DNA from: Selaginella moellendorffii
Lineage: Eukaryota > Streptophyta > Lycopodiopsida > Selaginellales > Selaginellaceae
Assembly: GCF_000143415.4 (NCBI RefSeq)
Contig: NW_003314315.1
Location: forward strand, 1,115,514-1,179,513
Reading direction: 5' to 3'
DNA: 64,000 nucleotides
The notes under the pieces are model-generated. The model made no database searches. It saw only the letters and a list, made by a program, of their open reading frames with translations, and was not told the origin of the DNA. Shown one piece after another: positions 11,140-23,192 of the stretch (its first letter is position 1; the number at the start of each line of letters is the position of its first letter). The position numbers and the translations under genes were made by a program.

Positions 11140-13440
11140 GCTAGTTAAAGACTAGTGACTGTCAATCTATGTAAGTCGTTTGGAAGGTGACTATCATGAC
11201 TTTTTGGTTTGCTTTTAGAAAACCTGGGCAAGGTTTAGTATTAAGATTCTTACATATACACTAATATAAACAGTATTTACCATCTATGAGTAAATGTTGA
11301 GGGTTGTCACATGAATTTGATTCATAAGCTGAGCTCTAGATGTGTGAGCAGCTCTAGGGTTTTCTCAATATTCTAGAGATATGACTAACAATTGTATTTA
11401 AACTTTGGCCTTTCCTTTTCAGTTCCTTCCTTGATGCTCATAACACAATCCCTGAAGAGCATTATCCACACCCACAACTCTTAAGCAAAGAATCAGAGCA
11501 ATTTCAGTAGGAACTGGATAATATTTCTAGCCACCAGAAGTTAATCTAGAGCTTTACCATGAAGGCACTTGCATTCATGAGCATTACATATACTTTGTTA
11601 CATAATGGACAAGCTCTATGTGAGAGATGGCCATGCAAGTAAAGCTATAGTAATTTTAAAAATAAAGGAATATACTATACTATAATGTATTTATCTGCTT
11701 TTGACAAACTAAAAGGAAATAGTACCAGATTTAGGCTTATGCTATTATATATATCTTCATTAGGAAAACTTTATTAGAAAATGAATAATTTGTTAGTCAT
11801 AAAAATAAGAAATGATGGTGTTAATTAACTTTTTATCAAGAAGGTTAGTAAGTGAAAGTTAAGCTCAAATTGAGTAAATTATAGAAATATATTTTTAAAA
11901 TTGTGTTTATCAAGATGAGTTTTGATAGCATTAAAATATGTTAAAACTTAAATTTTTTACTTGATATAATTGTCAATATTAAATGGTATTTATAAATACT
12001 TAAGTTTAAGCAGTTTTTATTTTTATTTTAAAAATATTTATATATAATAAAGATAATTATGATATATATATATATATATTATTGTGAAAGTATTTCTATA
12101 TATCCAAAACATTCTCACATTTGTTCATTATATCAAATTTATTATCACATTTAGTATTTATCATAAAGAGCAAAGATCCTCGGCATACATATTATATACC
12201 TATATTATATTATAGTTTAAATAGTAAAATAACACGAATTTATAAATTCTTTAAATTTTTTAAAATAAAAAAATAATTGATTAAAAAAATTAGTATGTTC
12301 AACATGTTTCTATAGTTTCTTATACTATATATATCATACACCTATAAATATTGAACTGTTAAAAACCATACAATATCTTTATTAAAACTATTAAATGGTA
12401 GGATTTTAGTGTTGCTCCAAAGACACATTTATTTATAATATTATTATTATTACATATTTTAGTGGAATGGGATGGTGGCTCTATCAACTTCCAAAATGAT
12501 CTACAACTCTTCTAATACACTATTAAAATAAATGATTTAAAATTATTTATTTTAAAAGAAAGGATTCAGAAGATTAGCATGAGAGTCTGAATCCCTCTAT
12601 AGATGTGGATCATCAAGCTTAAGTTCTTGTTTTCCTATTTTAATTTTGAAAGATTAGGTGCACTCTTAGTGTGTGGGTGACCCATTCTATCCGTGATCCC
12701 AATTTCAGGGAGCATGTATCCTAATATAGCGCTGACTTCTACTTTATCTCTCTAGATGAACGTGGTCGAAATCGGCTGAAGGTTCACTGCATCTGGACGG
12801 TCGAAACAGGCCGGGAAAAATCCAGTTGAAGTGAACATTATGACAACATAGAAAAAACACAGAAGGCCACTGGAAGAGAAGCTTCCTTTGTTTTTAACAC
12901 GTTAGATAGATTTGGGCCAGCTCAAAGCACGATAAGCATGTAAAGAAAAAATAAAAATCTTTCTCAAACCAAACCATGACACGGTACGTCCAGCGCAATT
13001 TCGTACGTGTACGGCACGGAGTGGCCCTTGGACGCATCCAAGAGCCACTCCAAGACATGCATGAGCATCGTTTAGTTTAAGTACTTCGCATATCCGGGCC
13101 AAGTTATGCACATATGCTTTGGCTAAACTAACTAAACACCCAAGTTTAGCAAGTTCTCTTTGACGCTCATGAAACATTGCTTTCTTTATATAGTGACGCG
13201 GCTACTCGACCGAGCAGGGCCTTGATCCCGAAACACGTGCCGGTCACTAGAAACTGGCTGCATGTACGGTACTCCGTCTGTGGTGGTGGTGAGCCGGTCC
13301 GTGACCAGTAGTGGACCAAAGCAAGTGTCTCGTGATTTAGATAAAGCCGGTCAGCTAGCCGGTGTGCTCATCTTGGCCATTGGGGGTGTTTTAATCGTTG
13401 ATTAGCGGCTGGGATTGGGTGGAGCGGCTATGCTTTGGCT
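11140..13440. other. AT-rich intergenic DNA without genes
   Basis: Bases about 11200-12650 are strongly AT-rich with many poly-A/T and TA runs (TA microsatellite near 12064-12080). I see no coding frame, tRNA or clear transposon ends. From about 12900 composition returns to normal, and the last part probably includes the promoter region of the downstream kinase. Confidence 0.6.
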
Positions 13441-13865
13441 GCACGTCATCGGGTAATAACCAACAGTAACAATGTGACCACGCTGCACTGTTGCAGCCGT
13501 TGGATGGGTCGCTCATCGACGGCCGCGTGCTGGAAGCTTGGATAGGAGAGGGGGGTCGCTCTCTCTATATTTCGCTGCGGGCTGGCATTTCTAGATCCCT
13601 GGCTAGGGCTTTGGATCGCTGCGAGGGAGCTGAAACGTCGCGCGGGGTTTCTTTCTCGCTGTGGCAGCCTTTCCGCGGCGATCGGATGTGTTTTTGATGC
13701 ATTTCTTGGTGCTAGGGCGGCAGCGATCGCCAATGCGATTCTTTTGATCGATCGAGCATGCCCGTGATAATGCGAGCTGACGGCCTGCCATTGTTTCTTC
13801 TTTTTAGAGTCTGGGAGACATAGTGGGATCGCGGCAGGCAGCGCTCGGAATTTCAATCGGGGGCC

Positions 13866-16487
13866 ATGACCTCGTCGCAAGAGTTCTTGGAGGAGGAGGC
13901 GGTGGCGGTGGAGGGAAATATCCAGGAGGAGCTGCGCCACCGGTCTCACGGCAGCGGCGGGGGAGAGGAAGCTTTTTCACTGCATCGGGCCACAAAGGCC
14001 GAGGTGTGCCAGGAGATTGTCAAGCGGCTCCAGGCGGAGAATCACGAGGCTTTGGAGGATCCCGGATTTCTGGAAGAGCTACAGGCACATTTCAATCGCT
14101 TGCCGACGAGGTGAGATCTGTCTTGGAATGCTGGACGGTGGTGACACCGGCTTGGAACCGGGATGAATTGGTGGTGATCCAGGTATGCGTTGGATGTCAA
14201 CACGGAGAGGGCTGAGGACGTGCTCATGCACAAGCGATTGCTGCAGCTCGCGGAGAATCCCGACATCAGGCCCGTCTTTCACGTCCGGATCGTCCAAGTA
14301 AGTGCGTGCCTTTCGTTTCGAGCAGATTCGAATGCGCTCGCTCCCATTCTCCGATACTTATGCTGCGAAAACAATACCTGACCATACTAGGTCCAGCAGC
14401 GCTTGGACGAATCAGTACCAGGAGACCAGTGCATGCCCGTGCCTGAAACTCAGCTGTAAGTCTCAAGCTCAGCTACCTATTGCTTCCAAGTCTTAACTAA
14501 CGATGATGTTCTCTTGTTTCAATCTTTTTTTCTTCCTTCCGTAGTGTACATCCACCTCCTGCATTTGGTTCTTCTCCGAACCTCGAAGCTTTAGTCCTCG
14601 ATCTGAATAAGCCTTCATCTGATGAAGATCGAGAGAGTCATGCGGATAATTCCCCAAGGTACGATTACGCTTTACATATATCCATCCATCCGCAACGCAA
14701 CGGATGTTTCTTGTGCTCAGCCGTGGACTCGCTCAGATCTTTATGCACGAAGTGACGATATCAACTATAGATAAACCCAAGCTTTTAAGCCAGGTAATAG
14801 TTTTTGTCCAACCGCCAGTTCAGTAGTCAAGTTTATCTTTCATTCTCTATTGACAGCTATCGGCTTGGCTTGCCGACGTTGGATTGAATATCCAAGAAGC
14901 GCACGCTTTCTCCACTAGAGATGGGTTTTCTCTCGATGTCTTCGTAGTGGACGGCTGGTCATGTGAGGTATGCATCCTTGCGTAGTTGATTTTTATCCAG
15001 TGAGATTGCCTATCAGGATACGGAGGGCCTACAGTTGGCAATGGAGCGAGCATTGGCTGGCATTGAGGTACTCACTCGTCTCAATGTTCTAGATACTAAG
15101 ACATTTTCGCTGTTGCAGAAAGAGGCGTGGACCAAGCCGAAATCTCCCACCAAAACACTTTCAAATGGCCGCAGGCACGGTCATGTAAAGATTCCTTTTG
15201 ATGGGAAGGATGATTGGGAGATCGATAGTGAGCAGTTGAAACTGCTGCATAAGGTGGCTTCTGGCTCCTTCGGTGATCTGTAAGATTTTTTCTTGTCGTT
15301 TTGTTTTCTTTCCTTGCACTTCAACTTTTTTTTCTTTTTCCAGTTTCCGAGGAGTGTACTGCGGGCAAGATGTTGCAATTAAAGTGTTGAAACCCGAGCG
15401 TTTGAACGAAGATTTGCAAAAGGAATTTGCTCAAGAAGTCTTCATCATGCGGTAACCGCTATAGCATTTCGTAACATTGTAAATTGATCCTTTATTCTTC
15501 CAGGAAAGTGCGCCACAAAAACGTTGTGCAGTTTATAGGAGCATGCACTAAGCCGCCGAACTTATCTATAGTCACTGGTCTGCAAGCTGTCTCTGTCGAG
15601 ATTATCGATTTGACTTTGTCCTTGCAGAGTACATGTCCGGTGGAAGTGTTTACGATTATTTGCACAAGCATCGATCCGTTTTAAAACTACCGATGGCACT
15701 GAGAGTGGCTATTGACGTGTCAAAAGGAATGGATTATCTGCACCAGAACAACATAGTTCACCGGGATTTGAAAGCGGCAAACTTGTTAATGGACGAGAAC
15801 GAGGTAGAGTGTAGACTTACCTAACCTAGATGTTCATCTTTGCTGTCACGTAGGTTGTCAAAGTAGCTGATTTTGGAGTTGCAAGAGTGAAGGACCACAC
15901 TGGTGTGATGACTGCAGAAACGGGAACTTATCGTTGGATGGCACCAGAGGTAATTGTCAGCCATGGTCTGCATGCATTATAACGGAAGGCCGCATTTGCA
16001 GGTTATCGAGCATAAGCCATATGACCACAAGGCTGACATCTTTAGTTTTGGCGTAGTTTTATGGGAGCTTTTGACGGGCAAGGTACATGATTTGTCATAT
16101 CAACTCTTTCTTAATACGAAGGCCTTTTGTTGCAGCTGCCTTACGACTATCTCACACCGTTGCAAGCGGCTGTTGCAGTCGTTCAGAAGGTAATATTGAC
16201 GGAACTTCTGCTACTTGACAGAACGCTTAAAATTCCAGGGGCTGCGACCTGTTATTCCGAAAAACACTCATCCCAAGCTTGCTGAATTGATGGAGAAATG
16301 CTGGCAATCAAACGCTGCAGAGAGGCCGGAGTTTTCAATAATTACTCTAGTTTTGCAAGACGTGTATAAAGAGGTAATTTCCTCCTTGAGTCGCGTAGTG
16401 CTCACGGAGTATTCCCAGATTGGAGAGGAAGAAAGCGAGAAGAAGAAAAAGTCTGGAATCTTTTCAGCTTTCCGGCGGAACCTGTGA
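13866..16487 (+). CDS. STY46-like: ACT-domain Raf-like serine/threonine/tyrosine kinase (STY8/17/46 type)
   Basis: Cytosolic kinase of the plant Raf-like MAPKKK C group; Arabidopsis STY8, STY17 and STY46 phosphorylate chloroplast transit peptides of precursor proteins. Exons: 13866-14110, 14183-14297, 14391-14455, 14545-14658, 14721-14793, 14857-14967, 15017-15067, 15119-15279, 15344-15451, 15504-15577, 15628-15803, 15854-15949, 16002-16082, 16136-16189, 16239-16487; total 1773 nt, 590 aa, in frame throughout. Order: N-terminal family box ([14 protein letters not shown]), linker with [18 protein letters not shown] domain (about 165-235) with [10 protein letters not shown] and VFVVDGW, then kinase with [34 protein letters not shown] and GTYRWMAPE. 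Catalytic residues are intact. The basic C-terminus ends FSAFRRNL as in the family. Confidence 0.93.
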
Positions 16488-16792
16488 CCATTCATTGACA
16501 TGTACATGGTGATCCAATTTTGCTACTGAGGAGAGGAATTGGCCCCTGCGGATTAGCTTACATGGTTGGCTGACCAATAAGCCAGAGGTACAAGCTCACT
16601 GCTGGCGATACTTTTTGGCGCAATGTTTACTCACAGGTTATAGAACTCCAAAGAAGAATGAGTGGCTGGTTCCAAGACTGTTCGTAGAGGTTGGAAGCAC
16701 GTAGGATGGTTTCGTGGCTCGTCACGGTAGACAACAGTGTAGTTATTTCAACGTTAACTCCAGGGACTGAGTTCCAGGAAAGCTGGAAGTCT

Positions 16793-18541
16793 CTAGTCTG
16801 GTTCCAAGGTCCCTGGAGCTTGCAATTGGCGGTCCGAGAAGAACCAGAGGTTGGACAGCACGATGTAGGATGTGGCATCACTCACGTCCATCTCCAAGAG
16901 GCGTCCGGCCAGCGACACTCCCTTCTGAAGATTACTGTGACTTCCACAGGCGCCCAGCAAGCACTTCCACTCCAAGGCGTCCGGTTCGAATGGCATGCTC
17001 CAGGCCAGCTCGTAAGCACTGTCCGAGAACCCGGCTCGGCCCAAGAGCGTGATCACACAGCAGTAGTGGTGCTTGATCGGGCGCATCCCAAAGTCAGCTC
17101 TCATGGACTGGACGCAGCACCTTCCAGCGTACAAATCTCCGGAATGGCAGAAAGCCAGCATGGCCGAGGCAAAGCAAGCATCGTCGACAGTGTGGATGAG
17201 CTTCATCGAGTGGAAGAGATCCAAGACCTCGGCTGGCTGTCCGTTTCGAGCGTAGCCAGCGAGCATGGAACTCCAGGAGATCAGATCTGGCGAGAGAGTT
17301 CTGTCCAGGATTAGTCTGGCCGCAGTGGTGTTCCCCGCTGCAACGTGCATGGCTAGCAGCGAAGTCCACGAGAGAACGTCCCGGTGTGGCATGAGGTTGA
17401 AGAGCTTGATGGCGTCCTCCGCGAGACCGGACTGGCAGTAGGCCGAGAGCATGGCATTCCAGGCAACCAGGTTCCGCTGCGGCACCGAATCGAAGACAAA
17501 CTTGGCCTGCTCGATCTGTCCAGTTTGAGCGAAAGCCGCCACCATTGTCGTCGCGGAGACGAGGTTTATTTCCGGGATGCTCGAGAAGAGATCCACAGCC
17601 TCGTGGACGTGATCGTTCTGCGAGTAGGCCGCGAGCATGGCGTTGAGGGAGACGAGGTTGATCCTTGGGAGCCTTCCAAACAGCGCTCTGGCCTCAGCGA
17701 CTCTCCGGCTTCGAGCATACGCTGCCAGCATCGCGTTGCAGGAGACCATATCCTTTTGTGGCATCGCAGCAAAGAAATCGATGGCTTCTTCCAGGAATCC
17801 GTTCTGGGCGTATCCAGCGAGCATGGCGTTGCAGCACACGACGTCCACCTCCTCCAGGGACGCAATCAGGCGTCGAGCTTCGGTGATATGCCCGGTCCGG
17901 GCATAGGCAGTGAGCATGGCGGTGATGGAGATCAAGTTCCTCTCGGGCATGGCCTCGAACAACCGCCGGCACTCGTCGAGAGATCCGTCCTGTGCACACG
18001 CCGAGAGGAGCGCATTCCACGACACGATGTTCTGGCAAGGCATTCGAGCAAAGAGCTCCCTGGCCGCCTCCAAGTCGCCGTTGTGGGACGAAGCCGATAG
18101 GATGGCGTTCCAGGAAGCCATGTCCCACTCGGGCATCTCCCCAAAGAAACGTCTCGACTCCTGGAGATCCCCGTTCTTCCCGAAGGCCGAGAGCATCGAG
18201 TTCCACACCACCTGACTGCGCAGCGGGATCTCGTCAAACACCACCTTGGCTTCCAGCAGCTGCCCGTTCTGGGCATACGCCGCCAGCATCGTCGTCCAGG
18301 AAACCAAGTCCTTGGCCGGCATTCGATCAAACAGGAGCTTGGTTTCAGGCAAGTTCCTGTTCACCGAGTACGCAAAGATCATGGAGTTCCAGCTGAAACT
18401 ATCCCTGTGAATCCCCATGGAGTCAAACACCTGCCGTGCTTTCTTCACCAGCCCGGAGCTCCCATACATCTGGATCAATCTGTTCGATACGAGAACCGCC
18501 TCGTCCTCCATCTCAATCCCAAAACTGGTACTGTGATCCAT
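16793..18541 (-). CDS. PLS-class pentatricopeptide repeat protein ending in an E-type region
   Basis: Intronless 582-aa protein made of tandem PPR motifs, mostly about 31 residues, with recurring VSWNAML, AMPQKDMVS and AYAQNG signatures. PPR proteins bind organellar RNA for editing, splicing or stability; lycophytes have greatly expanded sets. The C-terminus holds an E-like motif (EPDALEWKCLLGACGSHSN ... YIVLSNLW) and then stops at once, so E+ and DYW domains are absent and it would need a partner for editing. The frame is open up to an ATG at 18697, but the part upstream of 18541 overlaps the 3' exon of the next gene in another frame and has no PPR character, so the ATG at 18541 is preferred. 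Possible alternative: a truncated pseudogene. Confidence 0.85.
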   Translation of the reverse strand: MDHSTSFGIEMEDEAVLVSNRLIQMYGSSGLVKKARQVFDSMGIHRDSFSWNSMIFAYSVNRNLPETKLLFDRMPAKDLVSWTTMLAAYAQNGQLLEAKVVFDEIPLRSQVVWNSMLSAFGKNGDLQESRRFFGEMPEWDMASWNAILSASSHNGDLEAARELFARMPCQNIVSWNALLSACAQDGSLDECRRLFEAMPERNLISITAMLTAYARTGHITEARRLIASLEEVDVVCCNAMLAGYAQNGFLEEAIDFFAAMPQKDMVSCNAMLAAYARSRRVAEARALFGRLPRINLVSLNAMLAAYSQNDHVHEAVDLFSSIPEINLVSATTMVAAFAQTGQIEQAKFVFDSVPQRNLVAWNAMLSAYCQSGLAEDAIKLFNLMPHRDVLSWTSLLAMHVAAGNTTAARLILDRTLSPDLISWSSMLAGYARNGQPAEVLDLFHSMKLIHTVDDACFASAMLAFCHSGDLYAGRCCVQSMRADFGMRPIKHHYCCVITLLGRAGFSDSAYELAWSMPFEPDALEWKCLLGACGSHSNLQKGVSLAGRLLEMDVSDATSYIVLSNLWFFSDRQLQAPGTLEPD

Positions 18542-18564
18542 GGCTCCGAACTCTCGGCTCTTGT

Positions 18565-19604
18565 CTAGAGGAAGACGTACGAGTTGTAGTCGTAGTCTCT
18601 CTTCGGGTTCATGAGCGTGCTCACGCCTTCGTGGTGGCAGACGTGAGTGTAGAACTGCTTCTTGTTCCGCGGTGGTGGCAGCGGCGTGAAGGGCCATTGG
18701 TGCTCGTTCCTGTACCTCGTCTTGATGCCACCCAGCGGCCGCTTGAACTCGTCAAAGTGCTCGTCTTTGTCGAAGGTGGTGGCGAACTGGTTGTACTTGG
18801 TGCTTTTGCGCTTGCCTCTCACGGTTGGCCTTCTCTGGAAATGCTTGCCAGGAACGATGGAGTAGAACTGCACACAGAAACGATCAAAGCTTGCAATCAA
18901 AGACAAGCTAGAGTGTTACCCGCTGAGGAACTTTGCCTTCGTATTCCCTGAAAGGAGGAACCCATTCGGGCTGGTGCGTGTAGCGAGCCGGCTTCTTCGT
19001 CGAGCGCCAGTCCTCCTGGAGCGAGGCGTCGAGGTACCAGTCCTCGAAAATGGATGGCCTGTGTCGCGTCGACCTCCACTTATCATCGCCCTTGCTCTCG
19101 TCGACGTGCTTTACAGCGTGCTTGCTCGACCTCCATGGATCGGATCGGTTATCAGGCGGGCCTGGAACTTTCTTCACGCAAGGCCGGAATGGCTTCTCGC
19201 TGCGCGAGCCACTTCCAGGATCAATGTAGCGGTGGCAAGGCCTCCACTGTGATAGAACACACAGTGAGTGAGTGAGAACTTGCAAATAAACATAGAGCAA
19301 ATGGTTTCGTTACCCCGTCTGGATTTCGATCGATCAGCCGCTGGTCCAGCGTCGATTCTCCAGCGCCAGGGACAGCAGTCCTTGCGGATCGATGTGGTGC
19401 CTCATAGCCCACATCTGGATTGATGTATCTTAAGTTTGGACGAAACTGCGAAGAACAAAGGAACGCTTACCTTCTGGAGCAGTGCCTAGGAGAGATTTCG
19501 GATCTTACCGGAGGCTCCTGCGATGGGAACCTCTCGTAATATCCCGAGACGGTAGGAGCCGAGGCACATCGCTCCCGGTGGTAGCGACGGAAATCTCTTC
19601 CCAT
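18565..19604 (-). CDS. Unrecognised basic 290-aa protein, five exons with a 15-nt microexon
   Basis: Exons (minus order): 19604-19509, 19485-19471, 19445-19314, 19246-18920, 18867-18565. All introns are GT-AG, all junctions fall between codons, and the sum is 873 nt. The second exon is only 15 nt (five codons). The product is rich in Arg, Pro, Tyr and Trp, without signal peptide, membrane helix or known domain. It repeats short aromatic patterns such as RYINPD / RYIDPG and DPWRS / DKWRS / EDWRS, and ends YDYNSYVFL. Short repeated aromatic/Pro motifs of this sort are common in axonemal microtubule-associated proteins, and lycophytes keep flagellate sperm; that reading is only a guess. Its stop lies 23 bp before the PPR start, and its 5' end is 324 bp from the divergent UBC2-like gene. 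Confidence 0.7.
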
Positions 19605-19928
19605 AGTCTTTGCGCTGCATTCCAAGAACTATCAAATCGATGCTCCTAGCTCGATCTGGATCGATAGACTCGCCATACCTGGATGAAGGAGGAGGCTGGG
19701 ATCGCAATGGCGCAACGCGACCTAGCTCAAGGCTATCTAGAGACGCGACCACTGAGATTTCCCACTCAAAAGATCTAAACTTCACACCAACGGCTGGGAT
19801 TCCCCATCGCCTGGCCCCTTTCCGCGGCGGAATGGCTAGGGCATATGGCTTATAAGGCGGCAGTGGAGAAAAATAGGTCCCATTTGATTCTTTGTTCCAG
19901 GGTTGGGGTTGGAGAGCGCCGCGCCCAA
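19605..19928. promoter_or_regulatory. Divergent intergenic region, likely bidirectional promoter
   Basis: The 324 bp between the ATG of the 290-aa gene (-) and the ATG of the E2 gene (+) must serve both transcription units. Promoter function is inferred from position; no specific element was identified. Confidence 0.4.
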
Positions 19929-20635
19929 ATGTCTACGCCATCAAGGAAGCGCTTGATGCGAGACTTCAAGCGCCTCCAACACGATCCTCCCGCGGGAATC
20001 AGCGGCGCGCCGCAGGACAACAACATCATGCTCTGGAACGCGGTGATCTTCGGGTAGGAATGTAGCCGCTCGGCACTAGGGTATCGATCTAACTCTTGGT
20101 TTCGTGTTGCAGGCCGGATGACACTCCCTGGGATGGAGGTGAGGTTTTAGAGCTTTTGGATTTTTCCGTGTGTTTTGGTTGCTAAGCTTAAGCTTTTGGT
20201 GGCACTGTACAGGGACGTTTAAGCTGACATTGCAATTCACAGAGGACTATCCCAACAAACCTCCCACCGTGAGGTTTGTTTCCAAGATGTTCCATCCCAA
20301 TAGTGAGTCCCTTGCTTCTTTCTTTGAGTTTCTTCTTTTTCTTACTCATCTCTTCGCAGTTTATGCTGATGGAAGTATTTGCCTCGACATTCTGCAAAAT
20401 CAATGGAGTCCGATCTACGATGTTGCGGCAATTCTTACGTCCATACAGGTTTGGTTTTTTTGCTCGCCTTTGTTGGAATAGACTTTCTTACACTTACCCA
20501 TCGCAGTCACTGCTTTGTGATCCTAACCCAAACTCGCCGGCGAACTCCGAAGCAGCGCGGATGTATAGTGAGAACCGTCGAGAGTACAACCGGAGAGTCC
20601 GCGACATTGTGGAGCAGAGCTGGACGGCGGAATAG
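19929..20635 (+). CDS. UBC2: Ubiquitin-conjugating enzyme E2, RAD6/UBC2 type
   Basis: E2 enzyme that takes ubiquitin from E1 and, with RAD18- or BRE1/HUB-type E3 ligases, modifies PCNA and histone H2B. Exons 19929-20053, 20113-20138, 20213-20302, 20360-20448, 20507-20635 sum to 459 nt, 152 aa, exactly the usual RAD6 length. The start [16 protein letters not shown] is canonical. The HPN motif and the catalytic cysteine ([14 protein letters not shown], Cys88) are present. The acidic tail of yeast Rad6 is absent, as in plants. An upstream in-frame ATG at 19845 is less likely because the conserved N-terminus begins at 19929. Confidence 0.96.
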
Positions 20636-21021
20636 CCTGGATTTGTGGGGTAAGGCAGCATTTATGAGTGATCTTTTGCAATATATTTGTTGCATTGGCT
20701 AGCTCAAATGGGATCGCAGCACTTGCTTGAGTATGTATATGTATATACTACGTAGCGTGGAATGAATGTGGAGGACGTTTTATTGCAAACTCTCACGAGT
20801 CTTTGCGTTGAGTCTTTGTGTGTCTGTCTTCTGTGTATGCCTCTTTGCTTAGCAATAACTCTTTGGATGTCATACAAAGTCTTGTTTTCCAGGTCTGAGA
20901 AACACGTATGGCTGGCCGTCACAGGTAATCTGTGTATCCTTTAGTACTTTATTCAGTGAAATGTGTGCTGCTCCAGGCACGCATAAAGAATGAAAAAGCA
21001 ATCCGGAAAACTTTGGCTTGT

Positions 21022-22790
21022 CTATAAGCCAGCTGCAAAGGGTACACTCTGTGGCACCCATGAGTTGCCATTGATGAAAGACTTCACCGTGAACTTACTA
21101 GCCACCTTCTTGTCTGTGATTCCAGTCGACCATTGAACGCGTTTGCTTCTGTCAGAACCAGGGCCAGTGTTTTTATACTCACCGTAGAACAGAGTGCTGA
21201 GAGCGAAGTCTCCGTTCCACTCCAGCCATCCACGGGGTTCAATTATATCGCTGATGAACGACTTCATGAAGACTGTCCGTGAGTAGAGCTTCCACGGCCT
21301 TCCAAGGTACGATGGATGTTGTGCAATCTCGTTCCTTAGCTCAGGAGTTGCATCTATCTTGCAGCTGATGAAAGACAGGCCTGTGGTCTGCCTCTTATCG
21401 ACGCGCCCCTGTGCTGTGAAGGTGACTTGCTGGCCCGGAATGCCAACTCTGGCCAAGACGGTGCAGTTCTGGATGACAGCAGCTCCGTTACCAAAAACAA
21501 AGTCGACGGTACCCATGATGAGGCAGTCTCTGTAGAACTGGCGGAGCGTGTGTGCGTAGAGCGTGTCCTGGAAGGCCTCGAGAGAGCACCGGTAGAAGAC
21601 GACTTGGTCTGCACTTACTCGAAGTGCTACGGCTTGGTGGTTCTCAGGTCCAGCGGTGTTTCTGATGGTAAGATCTCTTGCAAAGAATCCTTTTCCACTG
21701 ACAACTGAAAACATACCAGGTTAGGCGTGCTGGAGGCAAAGATATGAGACTTACTAACGGTTGCCGAGTTGAAAGTGGTGACACCCGACTGCTGGACGTT
21801 CTTGTTTCCTGTGATGATGGTTCGGCCGATACCGTCTCCAACCAGCATAATGTTTAAGGCCTTTTTCGGTATGACAACACTTTCTGAGTAAACTCCCGCT
21901 CTTACGTATATGACGAATGTTTTGCTGCTTTTCAGGGGTGCAGCATCTATGGCGTCTTGAATCTTCTTGAAGTCCCCATTTCCATTCTTCGCAACGACGA
22001 CGTTCGGGGTGAAATTTTTTTTCTGCTGCAGCAATCGTCTCTGAGCAGCTGAGACCCACTCGGGGATGGAATCATCGCCATCGAGAGCCTGGGGAGTTTC
22101 TTCGAGCAGCCGGCGGACAGGGATGGAGTGAGGCAGGGAAGGAAGCTGTGAAAAGAAGATGGTGGCCACAGCGAGAGCATTGCTCAGGATCTTGTGGGCG
22201 TAGCCTCCCTCGACATGGAGCTTGTCGCTGACAGTGCCGCTGATACCTTCGAAGCCATCGATGCAGGTATCGTGGAACGTTAGCGCAGAGCTGAGTGATG
22301 TCAAGAGATCGTCCACTGACGATGCTTTGCTGAGCAGGGACTTGATATCGATGGAGGCGATGGTGAGGTTGAGCTGGTCCAGAGCACCGTCGAGGTTGTC
22401 CACGCAATCAACGAGCGCGGCTTTGGTGGTGGCGTTGACTCCGCTGTTGAGGTACTCTTCCGTCTTGTTCATCAAGCTCTGGATTTGCTGCTGAGCCACA
22501 CGAACAGCCGACGCTGCCAGATCGTTTGGAGTGGCATTGTCCGGCGTCGAGGACGAGAGCGACGAGACACACTCCTGGGGGAAGTCCGTCTGCTGGCACG
22601 TAGCTTGGAGGAGATTGACGCCGCCTTTGCTGCTGCCGCCTTTGCCACTCCCGCTGTTCTTGTGGATCCCCACGGCAAGGCAGACCACCACCAGCACCAG
22701 GACAATGCTGGACAGGCCGATGACGAAGTACCTCTTCCTCACTCGCTTCACGTTGTGCCTGGTTTGATCGTATGGATCCATCGCCATCAT
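21022..22790 (-). CDS. Type I pectin methylesterase with N-terminal inhibitor domain
   Basis: Cell-wall enzyme that removes methyl esters from homogalacturonan. Two exons, 22790-21755 and 21704-21022, give 1719 nt, 572 aa. Order: short cytosolic basic stretch (VKRVRKRY), signal-anchor helix about 21-42, PMEI-like domain about 60-210 with paired cysteines, two RRLL processing sites (VRRLLEE and QRRLLQQ) where subtilases release the catalytic part in the Golgi, then the pectinesterase beta-helix from about residue 255. Active-site signatures are visible: GVYSESV, HQAVALR, FQDTLYAH, DFVFGN and LGRPWK, with both catalytic aspartates. The C-terminus shows the usual NGNSWVP. The start is one of three nearby ATGs. 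Confidence 0.95.
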
Positions 22791-23192
22791 CTTGGATCCT
22801 CGACAACGCTAGTGACGAGCTTCTTCTCAAGTTGCTTCCTCCATATATTTGTTTCTCGGGACATCGCTGGCTACGTGCGAACGTTGTCTCCACGTTGACA
22901 GGTTTTTAAAGTTTTTCCACTAGGCGTTACTTCACGTTTGTGGTATTGACTCCCAAGGATTAAAAATCGTTTTCATGGTTGGAGGCATCAAACTTAAGGC
23001 AGTGTTGTCACAAAGATTTAAGAGACAGAACGGATGTTTGTTGGATTCCCAGTGACGAGAGTAGTAAATCCATCGTTGTGGCGTCAAATTTAAGAAAGTG
23101 AAAGGGTACGAGTAAAGAATACAAGTAAAAGCGCTGGCTCATCTTCCGAAAGTTTTTTCTAAGTACAAGGAGTATTATGAATCTACCTAGCT

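Noticed and set aside
12902-13177. 91-codon minus-strand frame
   Set aside because: No recognisable motif and isolated; likely chance.
17384-18396. Long plus-strand and alternate minus-strand frames across the PPR gene
   Set aside because: They are shadows of the PPR frame in GC-rich repeats.
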